Shown: positions 51,508-60,378, counted from the stretch's first letter. The stretch: 64,000 nt of DNA from Ramlibacter pallidus (GCF_015070875.1 NZ_JADDIV010000003.1:248001-312000); one strand, 5' to 3'. Notes: generated by a model not told the origin, from the letters alone. Made by a program: numbers and translations.

Positions 51508-51523
51508 CGCAGTGTCCACCGGT

Positions 51524-51940
51524 TCATTTATGCTCCTTCGGCCCCTCTCGGCGCCGCCTCGACTCTTCCATCCACACCGCAACGACAGGGCTCATATCAA
51601 CTGGCTTAACGAAATCTTCAAGCCAGCGATCTAGGTACCTATAAGCATCCGGCCAATTCGGGTACGCAGCCGCAGTGTGTCTCATCGCCAACCTTAGAGC
51701 ATCGACTTGTGCCATGAGGTCGTTCGAAGATATCTCCCCAATGGCGCTCAGCCTTGATATAGCTCGGAGCATTGCGCGGCTCAAGAGATCATTGGCCTCT
51801 TCGCCCTTGTCGCGCCCGAAGATGGACTTCTTACCTTGGCATCGGTACGCCTTCTCTGCCGCCATCACCAAATCGGTCAGCTCTTTCGTTGCGATGCCAT
51901 ATTTCGCAACCAAGATGGCTTCGTCCACTTTGCTCGTCAT
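51524..51940 (-). CDS. Small helical protein of unknown function (cassette 2)
   Basis: This 138-residue mostly alpha-helical protein has DEAILVAKYGIATKELTDLV, LLSRAMLRAISRLSAIGEIS and AAYPNWPDAYRYLDRWLEDF. No Cys, signal or membrane segment. The basic middle (CQGKKSIFGRDKGEEAND) could touch nucleic acid. No known family recognised. Position in the array rather than sequence is the main clue to its mobile origin. Confidence 0.65.
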   Translation of the reverse strand: MTSKVDEAILVAKYGIATKELTDLVMAAEKAYRCQGKKSIFGRDKGEEANDLLSRAMLRAISRLSAIGEISSNDLMAQVDALRLAMRHTAAAYPNWPDAYRYLDRWLEDFVKPVDMSPVVAVWMEESRRRREGPKEHK

Positions 51941-51962
51941 AGCAGCTACCCTCGGTTCTGCC

Positions 51963-52076
51963 GTCTAACGTCGGAGCTGACCGGCACGCACCGGCAAGAC
52001 GCCGCAAGACGTATGCTTCCGCGCACGGCTTGCGGCGCCTTGCCGGTGCGTGTCCGCGTCGAACGACCTGTTAGAC
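51963..52076 (-). repeat. attC site of cassette 1
   Basis: Cores GTCTAAC (51963-51969) and GTTAGAC (52070-52076). A long stem, CACGCACCGGCAAG...CTTGCCGGTGCGTG with GCCGCAAG/CTTGCGGC inside, fills the centre. The cassette 1 stop codon (TAA) is part of the right core. Confidence 0.92.
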
Positions 52077-52643
52077 ATCACGCCCCAACTTCATGCCGTG
52101 ACGAGTGACGTAGAAGCGCCGTGTTCCTTGAGTGGTGCGGTCAACCCGGACTAGGCCAGCGGCGACTAGTGCGTCCATATCCTCTTCCAGAAACCTTGGT
52201 TCCTCCGCCTGAACAGTTCCTGAAGCGCCATCCATGAACAGGAATTCCCGGCCCTTCGCGACCGTCTTGTGCTCCATGACGTATCGTGCAGACGATGAAG
52301 CAATCTGCCGCAGAACGGCTCGCGCCTGCGCCGAAAGCGTCTGACGCGGATAAGTCAGCTGCACTACCTCAGAAAATCCTTCGACTCCCTTAGCCACGTC
52401 GGCCAGCAAGTCTGTAATACGGGTGAGGCGCGCTACTAGCTCTTCGTGATTGGTTCCCAGCAGGTTACCGAGAGCGACCTCCAACTGCCGATTTGACACG
52501 ATGGCCTGGGCGAGCGATTCCTGGTGCTGGGCTCTGAGCCAATCCGTAAAGGCGGCGAGATCCTCACCCTTCCTCTCAGACTTGAAATTTGTGAGCAGGC
52601 CGACCAGGGTCGCGAATGTGCCAGCGAGTGTCAGTGGATCCAT
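52071..52643 (-). CDS. Helical protein with winged-helix-like tail (cassette 1)
   Basis: This 190-residue protein begins MDPLTLAGTFATLVGLLTNF followed by KSERKGEDLAAFTDWLRAQH, a start seen in many uncharacterised accessory-island proteins. The middle is a coiled helix (LTRITDLLADVAKGVEGFSE). The tail (ARAVLRQIASSSARYVMEHK, then FLEEDMDALVAAGLVRVDRT and RRFYVTRHGMKLG) looks like a winged helix. A sensor or adaptor role is inferred. It is the cassette nearest the presumed attI side. The ATG at 52643 follows the R' core by about 17 nt. Confidence 0.65.
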   Translation of the reverse strand: MDPLTLAGTFATLVGLLTNFKSERKGEDLAAFTDWLRAQHQESLAQAIVSNRQLEVALGNLLGTNHEELVARLTRITDLLADVAKGVEGFSEVVQLTYPRQTLSAQARAVLRQIASSSARYVMEHKTVAKGREFLFMDGASGTVQAEEPRFLEEDMDALVAAGLVRVDRTTQGTRRFYVTRHGMKLGRDV

Positions 52644-53042
52644 GAGGTTTCCGTGTGAGGTCTAACGCAGTTTAGGCCGCGACCAGCGGACCACAAACCC
52701 GCACATGCCGGATAAAACTTGTCCCAGCACTGCCGCAACACGTTGATTCTTCAAGGTTTTCCCCTCCATTGCCGATATGCAGGTCCCGTTTTTCGGGACC
52801 TGTTATCCCGCAAACGCAAAGTTCGGACACTGCCGGATAAGCCTGCCGGATAAAGCCTGAATTTGCTTCAAAGCACCCACGGCCGAGAGCCTGTCGCCGC
52901 TACAGATTCCAGCCCGATGCTAAGTCTGGAGACTCATCGTGTGCAAGATTTATCCGGCGTTGCCGCAGACGTCCAGTACGGGATGCGGGGCGAACCGGAC
53001 GGAGAGTGAACCCCCGGGGCGAGCGGGAACCCGCCGTGGCAT
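52644..53042. other. Array right flank: attI-like end, hairpin and TGCCGGATAA repeats (no gene)
   Basis: A core GTTAGAC (minus strand 52666-52660) is preceded by GGCCTAAACTGC, reminiscent of the attI end of other integrons. To its right are three direct copies of TGCCGGATAA (52706, 52831, 52844) and one inverted (52950-52958). No integrase reading frame is present in these 399 bp, and moeA begins at its right end (stop at 53043). Confidence 0.6.
52780..52802. repeat. Perfect 9-bp hairpin in the array flank
   Basis: CAGGTCCCG-TTTTT-CGGGACCTG, followed on the plus strand by TTATCC. It ends in GACCTGTTAT, close to the GACCTGTTAGAC right edge of the attC sites, so it might be the remnant of a further attC (52660-52808) or an intrinsic structure. 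Confidence 0.55.
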
Positions 53043-54308
53043 TCACATCGCGCCGTCGAACATCATCACGTCCACCAGCTCGCCGACCCCAACATTCCCC
53101 TGCCCATGGTGCAGCACGATCAACCCATTCGCCTGCACCATCGAACTCAGCACCCCGGATCCCTGGTTCCCCGTCGTCCGCACTTCCAACCCGCCATCCG
53201 CCGCGCGCGTGACCGTCCCGCGCTGGTACTCCGTCCTCCCTGGCTTCTTGCGCATCGCCTCCGCGCTCCTCGCCTTCAGATACAGCTGCGGCTCCACGCG
53301 CGCACCCATCATCCGCAGCAGCGCGGGCCGCACGAACGCCAGGAAGGTCACCATGACCGCGACGGGATTCCCCGGCAGCCCGAACAGCACCGACTCGCCG
53401 ATGCGCCCCACCGCCATCGGCCGGCCCGGCCGCATGGCGATCTTCCAGAAGGCGACGTCGCCCAGCTTCTTCATCATGGCCTTGGTGTAGTCGGCCTCGC
53501 CGACGCTCACGCCACCGCTGGTGATGATCGCGTCCGCCCGCGATGCCGCATCGCGGAAGGCTTGCTCCAGCAGCGCCGGTTCGTCGCGCACGACGCCGAG
53601 GTCGATCACCTCGCATCCCACGCGCGTGAGCAGGCCGTGCACGGTGTAGCGGTTGCTGTCGTACACCGCGCCTTCGCGCTGCGGCTCGCCCAGGCTCAGG
53701 ATCTCGTCGCCGGTGGAGAAGTACGCCACGCGCAGGCGGCGGAAGACCTCCACCCTCGGGATGCCGAGGCTCGCGATGAGGCCGCACGCAGCCGGCCCGA
53801 GGCGTTCGCCGGCGAGGAGGGCAGGGCGGCCCTCCATCAGGTCTTCGCCCTTGTGGCGCCTGTTGTCGCCCGGCTGCAGCAGTCCCGCCGGGATGGCGAT
53901 GCGGCCATCGTCCAGCGTCTTCGTGAACTCCTGCGGCACCACCGTGTCCAGGCCGGCCGGCATGATGGCGCCGGTCATGATCTTCACGCACTGGCCGGGC
54001 TGCACCTCGCCTTGCCAGGCCTTGCCCGCGAGCGCGGTGCCCACCACCTCCAGCTGCAGCGCGCCGGACGCGAGTTGCGCGCCGTCGAAGGCGAAGCCGT
54101 CCATCGCGGAGTTGTCGTGCGGCGGGACGCTGATCGGCGACACCAGGTCGCGCGCGAGGACGCGGCCCAGTGCTTCCAGCACGCCGACCTGTTCGGTCTC
54201 CTGAACCGGCAAGACCAGCTTCGCCAGGAAGTCGCCGACGCCGTCGGCGGACAGCGCCTGCGGATCGTAGCCTTGCAGCTGCGCGGCGATCTCGGCGAGT
54301 GTCTTCAC
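53043..54308 (-). CDS. moeA: Molybdopterin molybdenumtransferase
   Basis: This 421-residue enzyme inserts molybdate into adenylylated molybdopterin. It has the four-domain layout: [35 protein letters not shown] (active-site Asp), [20 protein letters not shown], the MPT-binding domain [34 protein letters not shown] and [20 protein letters not shown]. Start GTG at 54308, overlapping mobA's stop (GTGA). It ends the moaA-mobA-moeA operon. Confidence 0.95.
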   Translation of the reverse strand: MKTLAEIAAQLQGYDPQALSADGVGDFLAKLVLPVQETEQVGVLEALGRVLARDLVSPISVPPHDNSAMDGFAFDGAQLASGALQLEVVGTALAGKAWQGEVQPGQCVKIMTGAIMPAGLDTVVPQEFTKTLDDGRIAIPAGLLQPGDNRRHKGEDLMEGRPALLAGERLGPAACGLIASLGIPRVEVFRRLRVAYFSTGDEILSLGEPQREGAVYDSNRYTVHGLLTRVGCEVIDLGVVRDEPALLEQAFRDAASRADAIITSGGVSVGEADYTKAMMKKLGDVAFWKIAMRPGRPMAVGRIGESVLFGLPGNPVAVMVTFLAFVRPALLRMMGARVEPQLYLKARSAEAMRKKPGRTEYQRGTVTRAADGGLEVRTTGNQGSGVLSSMVQANGLIVLHHGQGNVGVGELVDVMMFDGAM

Positions 54309-54919
54309 GGTGCCTGTTCCAGCTTGTGCAGTTCGGCGAGCGTGTTGGCGTTGAAGAAGGCGGACGGGTCGTCCCCCTCGCGGTCGAAGGGCACCACCAC
54401 CGTCCTGTGCTGCGCCGTCCAGGCGTCGATCTTGCGGCCGCCGGCGTGGGTGAAGCGCACCAGGCTCTCCAGCAGGTCGCGCTTCATCAGCGTGAAGACC
54501 GGCTGGGTGCGCACGTTGCCATCTTCCTCGCGCGCCGCTGCCATGGCGATCTCCGCGCCGTCCCGTTCGAGGGCTTCCAGCAGCCGCTGCACGAGATCCT
54601 GCGGGAAGAGCGGCGTGTCGCACGGCACGGTGACCAGGTACTCCGTCTCGCAGTGCTCCAGGCCGACCAGGAAGCCGGCCAGCGGACCGGCGAAGTCGGA
54701 GATGCCATCCGGCCAAACCTGCGCGCCGAAGGATTCGTAGGCACCCAGGTTGCGGTTCGCGTTGATCAGCACGTCGCCGACCTGCGGCCCCAGGCGCATC
54801 AGCGTGTGCAGCGCGAGCGGCATGCCGCGGAAGTTCTGCAGGCCCTTGTCGACCCCGCCCATGCGGCTGCCGCGGCCGCCGGCGAGGATCACGCCGGTGA
54901 CGTCGTTCTTGTCGCTCAT
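54305..54919 (-). CDS. mobA: Molybdenum cofactor guanylyltransferase
   Basis: This 204-residue nucleotidyltransferase adds GMP to molybdopterin to make the bis-MGD precursor. The Rossmann-like start [20 protein letters not shown] carries the GTP-binding LAGGxxxRMGxxDK motif. [20 protein letters not shown] and [15 protein letters not shown] (metal-binding Asp) follow. The genome therefore uses the bis-MGD form (DMSO reductase family enzymes). It is 26 nt downstream of moaA. Confidence 0.95.
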   Translation of the reverse strand: MSDKNDVTGVILAGGRGSRMGGVDKGLQNFRGMPLALHTLMRLGPQVGDVLINANRNLGAYESFGAQVWPDGISDFAGPLAGFLVGLEHCETEYLVTVPCDTPLFPQDLVQRLLEALERDGAEIAMAAAREEDGNVRTQPVFTLMKRDLLESLVRFTHAGGRKIDAWTAQHRTVVVPFDREGDDPSAFFNANTLAELHKLEQAP

Positions 54920-54945
54920 GGGGGGATGTTAGCCCCGGAAAAGCG

Positions 54946-56061
54946 TCAGCCGCCGATGTAGCTCATCTCGACGCGGCGCACGCCGGCCGAGGCGTCGGCG
55001 GGCAGGGTGCTGCGGAGTTCCGAGTAACGGTCGTCCCGCCCCTGCCAGATGTGCCCGATCGCCGACGCCAGCTGCTCGTCGCTGGCGCCCCCGCGCAGCA
55101 GTTCGCGCAGGTCGTAGCCGTTGCTCGCGAACAGGCACAGGTACAGCTTGCCCTCGGTGGACAGGCGCGCCCGGTTGCAGTCGCCGCAGAAGGCCTGCGT
55201 CACGCTGCTGATGAAGCCGACCTCGCCTTCGCCGTCGACGTAGCCCCAGCGTTCGGCCGTCTCGCCGGGTGCCGCGGCGTCCAGCTGCACCAGCGGGAAC
55301 TCGGACGCGATCCGCGCCCGGACCTCGGACGAGGGCATCACTTCGTCCATGCGCCAGCCGTTGGTGGCGCCGACGTCCATGTACTCGATGAAGCGCAGCA
55401 CGATGCCGCTGCCCTTGAAGTGGCGCGCCATCGGCAGGATCTCGTGGTCGTTGGTGCCGCGCTTGACCACCATGTTGACCTTGACCGGGCCCAGGCCAGC
55501 CTCGCGCGCGGCGGCGATGCCTTCCAGCACTTCGGCGACGGGGAAGTCCACGTCGTTCATGCGGCGGAAGACGGCGTCGTCCAGGCCGTCCAGGCTGACC
55601 GTCACGCGCTTGAGGCCTGCATCCTTGAGCGCCTGGGCCTTGCGCGTGAGGAGCGAGCCGTTGGTGGTCAGCGTCAGCTCGGGCGGAGTGCCCTCCACCG
55701 TCCGCAGCTGCGACAGCTGGTCGACCAGGATCTCGAGGTTCTTGCGCAGCAGCGGCTCGCCCCCGGTCAGGCGGATCTTGCGCACGCCGTGCGCCAGGAA
55801 CTGGCGGGCCAGCCGCGTGATCTCCTCGAAGCTCAGCAGCGACGCATGCGGCAGGTACTGGTAGTTCTTGTCGAACACCTCCTTGGGCATGCAGTAGCTG
55901 CAGCGGAAGTTGCAGCGGTCGGTGACGCTGATGCGCAGGTCGCGCAGCTCGCGGCCCAGGGTGTCGGCGACCAGGCCGGTGGCGGCGACGGGCTGCGCGG
56001 GCACGCTCGCGCGCAGCGCCGCCAGGCGCTGGTCGACCAGCGGGATCACGCGTTCAGCCAT
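54946..56061 (-). CDS. moaA: GTP 3',8-cyclase (MoaA)
   Basis: This 371-residue radical-SAM enzyme starts molybdenum cofactor synthesis from GTP. The N-terminal cluster motif is [10 protein letters not shown] (CxxxCxxC); SAM-site GGEPLLR is intact. The C-terminal cluster has [20 protein letters not shown], and the protein ends RVEMSYIGG with the conserved GG tail. The N-terminus is about 25 residues longer than in E. coli. Confidence 0.96.
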   Translation of the reverse strand: MAERVIPLVDQRLAALRASVPAQPVAATGLVADTLGRELRDLRISVTDRCNFRCSYCMPKEVFDKNYQYLPHASLLSFEEITRLARQFLAHGVRKIRLTGGEPLLRKNLEILVDQLSQLRTVEGTPPELTLTTNGSLLTRKAQALKDAGLKRVTVSLDGLDDAVFRRMNDVDFPVAEVLEGIAAAREAGLGPVKVNMVVKRGTNDHEILPMARHFKGSGIVLRFIEYMDVGATNGWRMDEVMPSSEVRARIASEFPLVQLDAAAPGETAERWGYVDGEGEVGFISSVTQAFCGDCNRARLSTEGKLYLCLFASNGYDLRELLRGGASDEQLASAIGHIWQGRDDRYSELRSTLPADASAGVRRVEMSYIGG

Positions 56062-56115
56062 GCCGCCATTGTGGAGCAGGGGACGGCCCGCGCCAAATGA
56101 CCGGGATCAAGTCCC

Positions 56116-56877
56116 TCAGACGCAGCGGGCGCCGTCCACCTCGATGCAGACGCCGGAGATGAAGGCGGCTTCGTCGCTGGCCAGGTACAGGCAGGCGTTG
56201 GCCACGTCCAGCGCCGTGGAGAAGCGGCCCAGCGGGATGGTGGCCAGGAACTTGGCGCGGCGCGCCTCGTCGACCGGCCCGCCGGCGAACTCGGCCGAGA
56301 GGCCGGTGTCGGGGTTGAACACCGGGTTGATGCAGTTCACGCGGATGTTGTCCGGGCCCAGCTCGGCCGCCAGCGACTTGCTGGTGGTGATGACGGCGCC
56401 CTTGGAACCGTTGTACCAGGTCAGGCCGGGACGGGGCCGCACGCCGGCGGTGGAGGCGATGTTGATGAAGACGCCGCCCTTGTTGGCGCGAAAGGCGGGC
56501 ACGGCGTGGATCGTGGAGAGGTAGATGCTCTTCATGTTGATCGCGTAGACGCGGTCGAACTCCTCCTCGCTCACCTCCAGGGCGGGGCGGTTGCGGTGCG
56601 TCCAGCCGGCGTTGTTGACCACCACGTCGAGCTTGCCGTGGCGCTGCACGGCCGTCTCCACCAGCGCCTTCACGTCGGCGGACTGGGTGACGTCGGCGGC
56701 GAAGAAGGTCGCCTGGCCGCCCTTGGCGCGGATCGCCGCCGCCACCTTCTCGCCGCGGTCGGCGGCGATGTCGTTCACGATGACCTTGGCGCCTTCCTCG
56801 GCCAGCCGGTGGGCGATGCCTTCGCCGATGCCGCCGCCCGAGCCGGTGACGATGATGGACTTGTCCTTGACGCGCAT
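56116..56877 (-). CDS. Short-chain dehydrogenase/reductase
   Basis: This 253-residue classical SDR has cofactor loop TGSGGGIGEGIA, NNAG, catalytic Ser in INIASTAGV and YNGSK (Tyr-xxx-Lys), and ends FISGVCIEVDGARCV. The Asp after the second strand (NDIAADRGEK) favours NAD over NADP. It resembles 3-oxoacyl-ACP reductase-like or glucose dehydrogenase-like SDRs used in carbon catabolism. CAGGAG before the ATG supports the start. Substrate unknown. Confidence 0.9.
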   Translation of the reverse strand: MRVKDKSIIVTGSGGGIGEGIAHRLAEEGAKVIVNDIAADRGEKVAAAIRAKGGQATFFAADVTQSADVKALVETAVQRHGKLDVVVNNAGWTHRNRPALEVSEEEFDRVYAINMKSIYLSTIHAVPAFRANKGGVFINIASTAGVRPRPGLTWYNGSKGAVITTSKSLAAELGPDNIRVNCINPVFNPDTGLSAEFAGGPVDEARRAKFLATIPLGRFSTALDVANACLYLASDEAAFISGVCIEVDGARCV

Positions 56878-57073
56878 GGATGCTCCTGGATGGTGTGGGC
56901 CCGGGCGCGCCACCGTGAAAAATAAGCGCGCCCCGCAGAGATTTACCCGGCACGCCGCGGCAGGGCTGGACCGGCGATGGGCTCTGCACGAAAGTCCCGC
57001 ATTGTTGCCGATCCGGCCGCGGGCTTCCCTGGGTTCCGCGGCCGTCCGCATTCCCGAGAGGCAGGAGTTCCAC

Positions 57074-57784
57074 ATGCCCGCGTTCGCATCGCGCTTCACC
57101 CTATCCATGCTGCTGGCCCTGTTGCTGGCCGCCGCATCCGCGCAGGCCCAGGAGGCCCCGTCCAAGCACCTCGCCCCCGGCTTCACCACGCGGCCGGCCG
57201 ACTCGCGCCTGCTGGTGCTGCCCGCCGACATGGAGCTGTTCTCCATCAGCGCCGGCGGCGTGGTGGAGCCGCGCGCCGACTGGACCGACGCCGCGCAGAA
57301 GCACTTCACCCAGGCCCTGGCCGGCCAGCGCCGCAAGCTCGGCGCGACCGTGGCGGACCTGACGCCGGCGCAGGCCGAGGAGTTCCACGAGATCGTCGCG
57401 CTGCACAAGGCGGTGGCCGATGCCATTTCGCTGCACCACGACGACCTGCGCCTGCCCACCAAGGGCAAGCGGCTCGACTGGTCGCTGGGCGACGCCGTGC
57501 GGCCGCTGAAGGAGCGCACCGGCGCCGACTACGCGCTCTTCACCTGGATGCGCGACAGCTACACCAGCACCGAGCGCAAGGCCGTGCTGCTGGGCATGGC
57601 GTTGCTGGGCGCGATCCCGCTCGGTGGCGAGCAGGTCGGTTACGCCTCGCTGGTCGACCTGAACACGGGCCGCGTGGTCTGGTTCAACGAACTCAATCGA
57701 TTCTGGGGCGACCTGCGCGAGCCGCAGGCGGCTTCCGAAACGGTCGACGCCCTGCTCAAGAACTTCCCCCCGCTGCAGCAGTGA
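57074..57784 (+). CDS. Exported protein A of a three-gene envelope unit (copy 1)
   Basis: This 236-residue protein has a cleavable signal peptide (MLLALLLAAASAQAQ). The mature part has the marks shared with the copy at 59647: HLAPGFTTRPADSRLLVLPA, ADMELFSISAGGVVEPRADW, KRLDWSLGDAVRPLKERTGA and GYASLVDLNTGRVVWFNELN. A long hydrophobic stretch near 175-195 (VLLGMALLGAIPLG) may insert in the membrane. No known domain. It is followed by the M48 protease after 8 nt. Confidence 0.68.
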   Translation: MPAFASRFTLSMLLALLLAAASAQAQEAPSKHLAPGFTTRPADSRLLVLPADMELFSISAGGVVEPRADWTDAAQKHFTQALAGQRRKLGATVADLTPAQAEEFHEIVALHKAVADAISLHHDDLRLPTKGKRLDWSLGDAVRPLKERTGADYALFTWMRDSYTSTERKAVLLGMALLGAIPLGGEQVGYASLVDLNTGRVVWFNELNRFWGDLREPQAASETVDALLKNFPPLQQ

Positions 57785-57792
57785 GGATTCCC

Positions 57793-58977
57793 ATGCAAGA
57801 CAAGCAAGCATCCCGTGGCCGGCGCGGCCTGCGCGCCGCGCGCAACGTGTCCCTGGTCGTCGCCGCGCTGGCCGGCCTTTCGGTCCTGGCGCAGGAAGCG
57901 TCGACCTTCAAGGTGCCGCCGCGGTTCGCGCGGCCCGCGGCCGACACTGACGAGGGCGGGCTCTGGGGCCTGATGGACCGGGAGGAGTCGCGCCTGAAGC
58001 GCAGCCCCGCCACCATCAAGGACAAGGCGCTGCAGGACTACCTGACCGGCCTGGTGTGCAAGCTCACCGACGGCCATTGCCCCGACATCCGCGTGCACGC
58101 CGTGCGCAACCCGCAGTTCAACGCCCTGATGGCGCCCAACGGGATGATGCTGGTGTGGTCCGGCCTGCTGCTGCGCGCCGAGAACGAGGCGCAGGTGGTC
58201 GCCATCCTCGGCCACGAGCTGGGCCACTACCTCGAGCGGCACCAGGTGGAGCAGCTGCGCGCCGCCAAGGACCACGCGATCCTGGCGCAGATGGTGGGCC
58301 TGGTCGGCGGGGTCGGCGGCGTCATCGGCAGCCTGGGCATCCAGGCCAGCATGTTCGCCTTCTCGCGCGACCACGAGACGCGCGCCGACCGCATGGGCAT
58401 GCGCCTCATGCAGCAGGCCGGCTACGACGGGCGCGAGGCGGCGGTGGTCTGGGACAACCTGCTGTCGGAACTGAAGGTCACCGGCGGCAAGGACGCCGGC
58501 AAGAACGGCGACCTGTTCAGCACCCACCCGACCACGGCGGGCCGGCGCGACGAACTGCTGGCCCTGGCCGGCGGCAGGTCCGGCGCCACCAACGACGAGA
58601 ACTTCCGCAAGGCGATCGCGCCGCTGCGCTTCGGCTGGATCCAGGACGAGATCAAGCGCGGCCAGTACGAGGAGAGCCTGATCCTGTTCGACCGGATGAT
58701 CGTTCGCGACACGCAGGATGCCGAGGCGCGGTTCGCCCGCGGCGAGGTCTACCGCCTGCGCGACGACGGCGGCGACGCCGAACGGGCGCTGGCCGACCTG
58801 CAGGCCGCCAGCGGCATGGCGAAGGCGCCGGCCGAAGCCTTCCGGTCCCTGGGCCTGCTGCACAAGCAGCGCAACGACAAGGCGTCCGCGGTGCAGGCCT
58901 TCGAGACCTACCTGGCCAAGGCCCCGCAGGCACCCGACGCGGCGATGGTGCGCAGCTACGTCGAGGAATTGAAGTGA
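57793..58977 (+). CDS. M48 family metalloprotease with TPR-like tail (copy 1)
   Basis: This 394-residue periplasmic zinc protease has a signal-like N-terminus (VVAALAGLSVLAQEAS), then NAMAPNGMMLVWSGLLLR-like and AILGHELGHYLERHQVEQLR (HExxH). The third zinc ligand region is SRDHETRADRMGMRLMQQAG (E in ETRAD). The C-terminal part has TPR-like helices (AEARFARGEVYRLRDDGGDA, FRSLGLLHKQRNDKASAVQA). It is akin to BepA/YcaL and LoiP-type proteases that police outer-membrane proteins. A GTGA overlap leads to the lipoprotein. Confidence 0.88.
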   Translation: MQDKQASRGRRGLRAARNVSLVVAALAGLSVLAQEASTFKVPPRFARPAADTDEGGLWGLMDREESRLKRSPATIKDKALQDYLTGLVCKLTDGHCPDIRVHAVRNPQFNALMAPNGMMLVWSGLLLRAENEAQVVAILGHELGHYLERHQVEQLRAAKDHAILAQMVGLVGGVGGVIGSLGIQASMFAFSRDHETRADRMGMRLMQQAGYDGREAAVVWDNLLSELKVTGGKDAGKNGDLFSTHPTTAGRRDELLALAGGRSGATNDENFRKAIAPLRFGWIQDEIKRGQYEESLILFDRMIVRDTQDAEARFARGEVYRLRDDGGDAERALADLQAASGMAKAPAEAFRSLGLLHKQRNDKASAVQAFETYLAKAPQAPDAAMVRSYVEELK

Positions 58978-59603
58978 AGCTGCTGCAGCGTCTCGCGCCG
59001 CTGGCGCTGGCCCTCGCGCTGGCCGCCTGCACGACCATCTCCAAGATGGAAGGCGACCAGGTCGTCAACGAGCGGCTGTCCGTGCACGTCTCCTCCGCGT
59101 GGAACAAGGTGAGCGACCCGTGGGAGGTCGACCCGTACGACACCTGGACGCAGGAAGGCATCCCGCTGGACCACCTGCGCTTCTGGGGCGGCGTGCGTCC
59201 CGGCCAGCCGCTGATGACGAAGCCGGCGGTGTTCTCGCGCGCGCCGGACGCCAAGGAGCCGCGCGTGCCCACCTTCCGGCCCGGCCTCACGCCGGAGAAG
59301 CTGGTGAGCCTGTTCGAGGAGCTCTATGCGACCGCCGGGCCGGTGACCGTCACGAAGATGGAGCCGACCGTGTTCGCCGGCCAGAAGGGCGTGCGGTTCG
59401 AGTTCAACGTCGTGCGCCGCCGGGACGACCTGACGATGCAAGGCGTCGGCTGGGTCGCCGTGCGGCCCGACGCCACCTACGGCGAAGAACTCTACGCGGC
59501 CACCTTCGTCGCGCCGAAGCTGGCGTTCTATGACCGCCTGCTGCCCATGGCGGAAGCCGTGGTGAAAACCGCACGCGTCCGGGTAAACGCGGCGAGATCG
59601 TAA
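58974..59603 (+). CDS. Lipoprotein C of a three-gene envelope unit (copy 1)
   Basis: This 209-residue lipoprotein begins at a GTG overlapping the protease stop. Lipobox ALAAC in MKLLQRLAPLALALALAACT. Mature features: DQVVNERLSVHVSSAWNKVS, TWTQEGIPLDHLRFWGGVRP, GLTPEKLVSLFEELYAT and KGVRFEFNVVRRRDDLTMQG. It matches the copy at 61556 along its length. Family unknown; a substrate adaptor for the protease is inferred from linkage. Confidence 0.72.
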   Translation: MKLLQRLAPLALALALAACTTISKMEGDQVVNERLSVHVSSAWNKVSDPWEVDPYDTWTQEGIPLDHLRFWGGVRPGQPLMTKPAVFSRAPDAKEPRVPTFRPGLTPEKLVSLFEELYATAGPVTVTKMEPTVFAGQKGVRFEFNVVRRRDDLTMQGVGWVAVRPDATYGEELYAATFVAPKLAFYDRLLPMAEAVVKTARVRVNAARS

Positions 59604-59618
59604 GCAGCTGAAACTAGA

Positions 59619-59646
59619 ATCCCCTCCACAAAAGAGGAGGGGATCC
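59619..59646 (+). promoter_or_regulatory. Hairpin that hides the Shine-Dalgarno of the second envelope unit
   Basis: ATCCCCTCC (59619-59627) pairs perfectly with GGAGGGGAT (59636-59644) across an 8-nt loop. The right arm is the ribosome-binding site, 2 nt before the ATG at 59647. The fully paired SD suggests control by temperature, a protein or an antisense RNA, or by ribosomes arriving from the unit upstream. Confidence 0.75.
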
Positions 59647-60378
59647 ATGTTCCGTCACAGTTTCCGCGCCCGGGCGGCCGCGGCGCTCCTGGCCGCATCG
59701 TTCGTCGCCACGCAGGCGCAGGCCCAGTCGCCGTCCCGCAACCTGGCCCCCGGGTTCAGCACCCGGCCCGTCGCTTCGAAGCTGGTGATCGTGCCCGCCG
59801 ACATGGAGCTGTTCTCCCTGAGCGGCGGCGGCGTGATGGAGCCGCGGGCGGACTGGACCGATGCCGCGCAGAAGCACTTCCGCACCGCCCTGATGGCGCG
59901 TGCCGACGTGGTCGGCGGGGACACCAGTGAGCTGAAGGAATCGGACCTGGACGAACTCGGCCAGCTGAATGCGCTGCACGGCACCGTGGCCGAAGCGGTG
60001 TTCGCGCACCACATGCTGAAGATGCCGCCGCTGCCGACCAAGAACGACGCGCTGGACTGGACGCTCGGCGAGGCCGTCAAGCCGCTGCACGAGCGCACGA
60101 ATGCCGACTACGCGCTGTTCTTCTGGGTGCGCGACAGCTACGCCAGCGCCGAGCGCAAGGCGGCGATGGTCGGGATGATGATCCTCGGCGCCGCCCTGGG
60201 CGTCGCCGTGGTGCCGGCCGGCGGCCAGCAGATCGGCTATGCCTCCCTGGTGGACCTGAAGACGGGCCGCATCGTGTGGTTCAACAACCTCGCGCGCGCT
60301 TCCGGCGACCTGCGCGAGCCCAAGGCGGCGCAGGAAACCGTCGAGGCGCTGCTCAAGACCTTCCCGCTGCGCAAATGA
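59647..60378 (+). CDS. Exported protein A of a three-gene envelope unit (copy 2)
   Basis: This 243-residue paralog of the protein at 57074 has signal peptide AAALLAASFVATQAQAQS, then NLAPGFSTRPVASKLVIVPA, DMELFSLSGGGVMEPRADWT, ALDWTLGEAVKPLHERTNAD and GYASLVDLKTGRIVWFNNLA. It differs mainly in the middle and in a longer hydrophobic part (MVGMMILGAALGVAVVPAGG). It begins behind an SD hairpin and overlaps the next gene by ATGA. Confidence 0.68.
   Translation: MFRHSFRARAAAALLAASFVATQAQAQSPSRNLAPGFSTRPVASKLVIVPADMELFSLSGGGVMEPRADWTDAAQKHFRTALMARADVVGGDTSELKESDLDELGQLNALHGTVAEAVFAHHMLKMPPLPTKNDALDWTLGEAVKPLHERTNADYALFFWVRDSYASAERKAAMVGMMILGAALGVAVVPAGGQQIGYASLVDLKTGRIVWFNNLARASGDLREPKAAQETVEALLKTFPLRK

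Larger units (their letters stand above)
47704..52666 (-). mobile_element. Integron gene-cassette array without integrase (CALIN), five cassettes
   Basis: Five minus-strand genes each have an attC site just beyond their 3' end (at 47704, 48196, 49701, 51415 and 51963). The sites share GTCTAAC...GTTAGAC core ends, TCGTTCGAC/GTCAACTCCGAC-type L boxes and a long imperfect stem between. The rightmost core (GTTAGAC at 52666-52660) has no gene-side attC and may be attI or the last half-site. No integrase gene is found within the array or flanks in the window. Base composition drops relative to the neighbours, notably in the reverse transcriptase gene. The array lies between a RidA gene and moeA. 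Confidence 0.9.

Noticed and set aside
52644-53042. Search for an integrase gene beside the cassette array
   Set aside because: No frame of useful length or tyrosine-recombinase motif (RHRY) is present.
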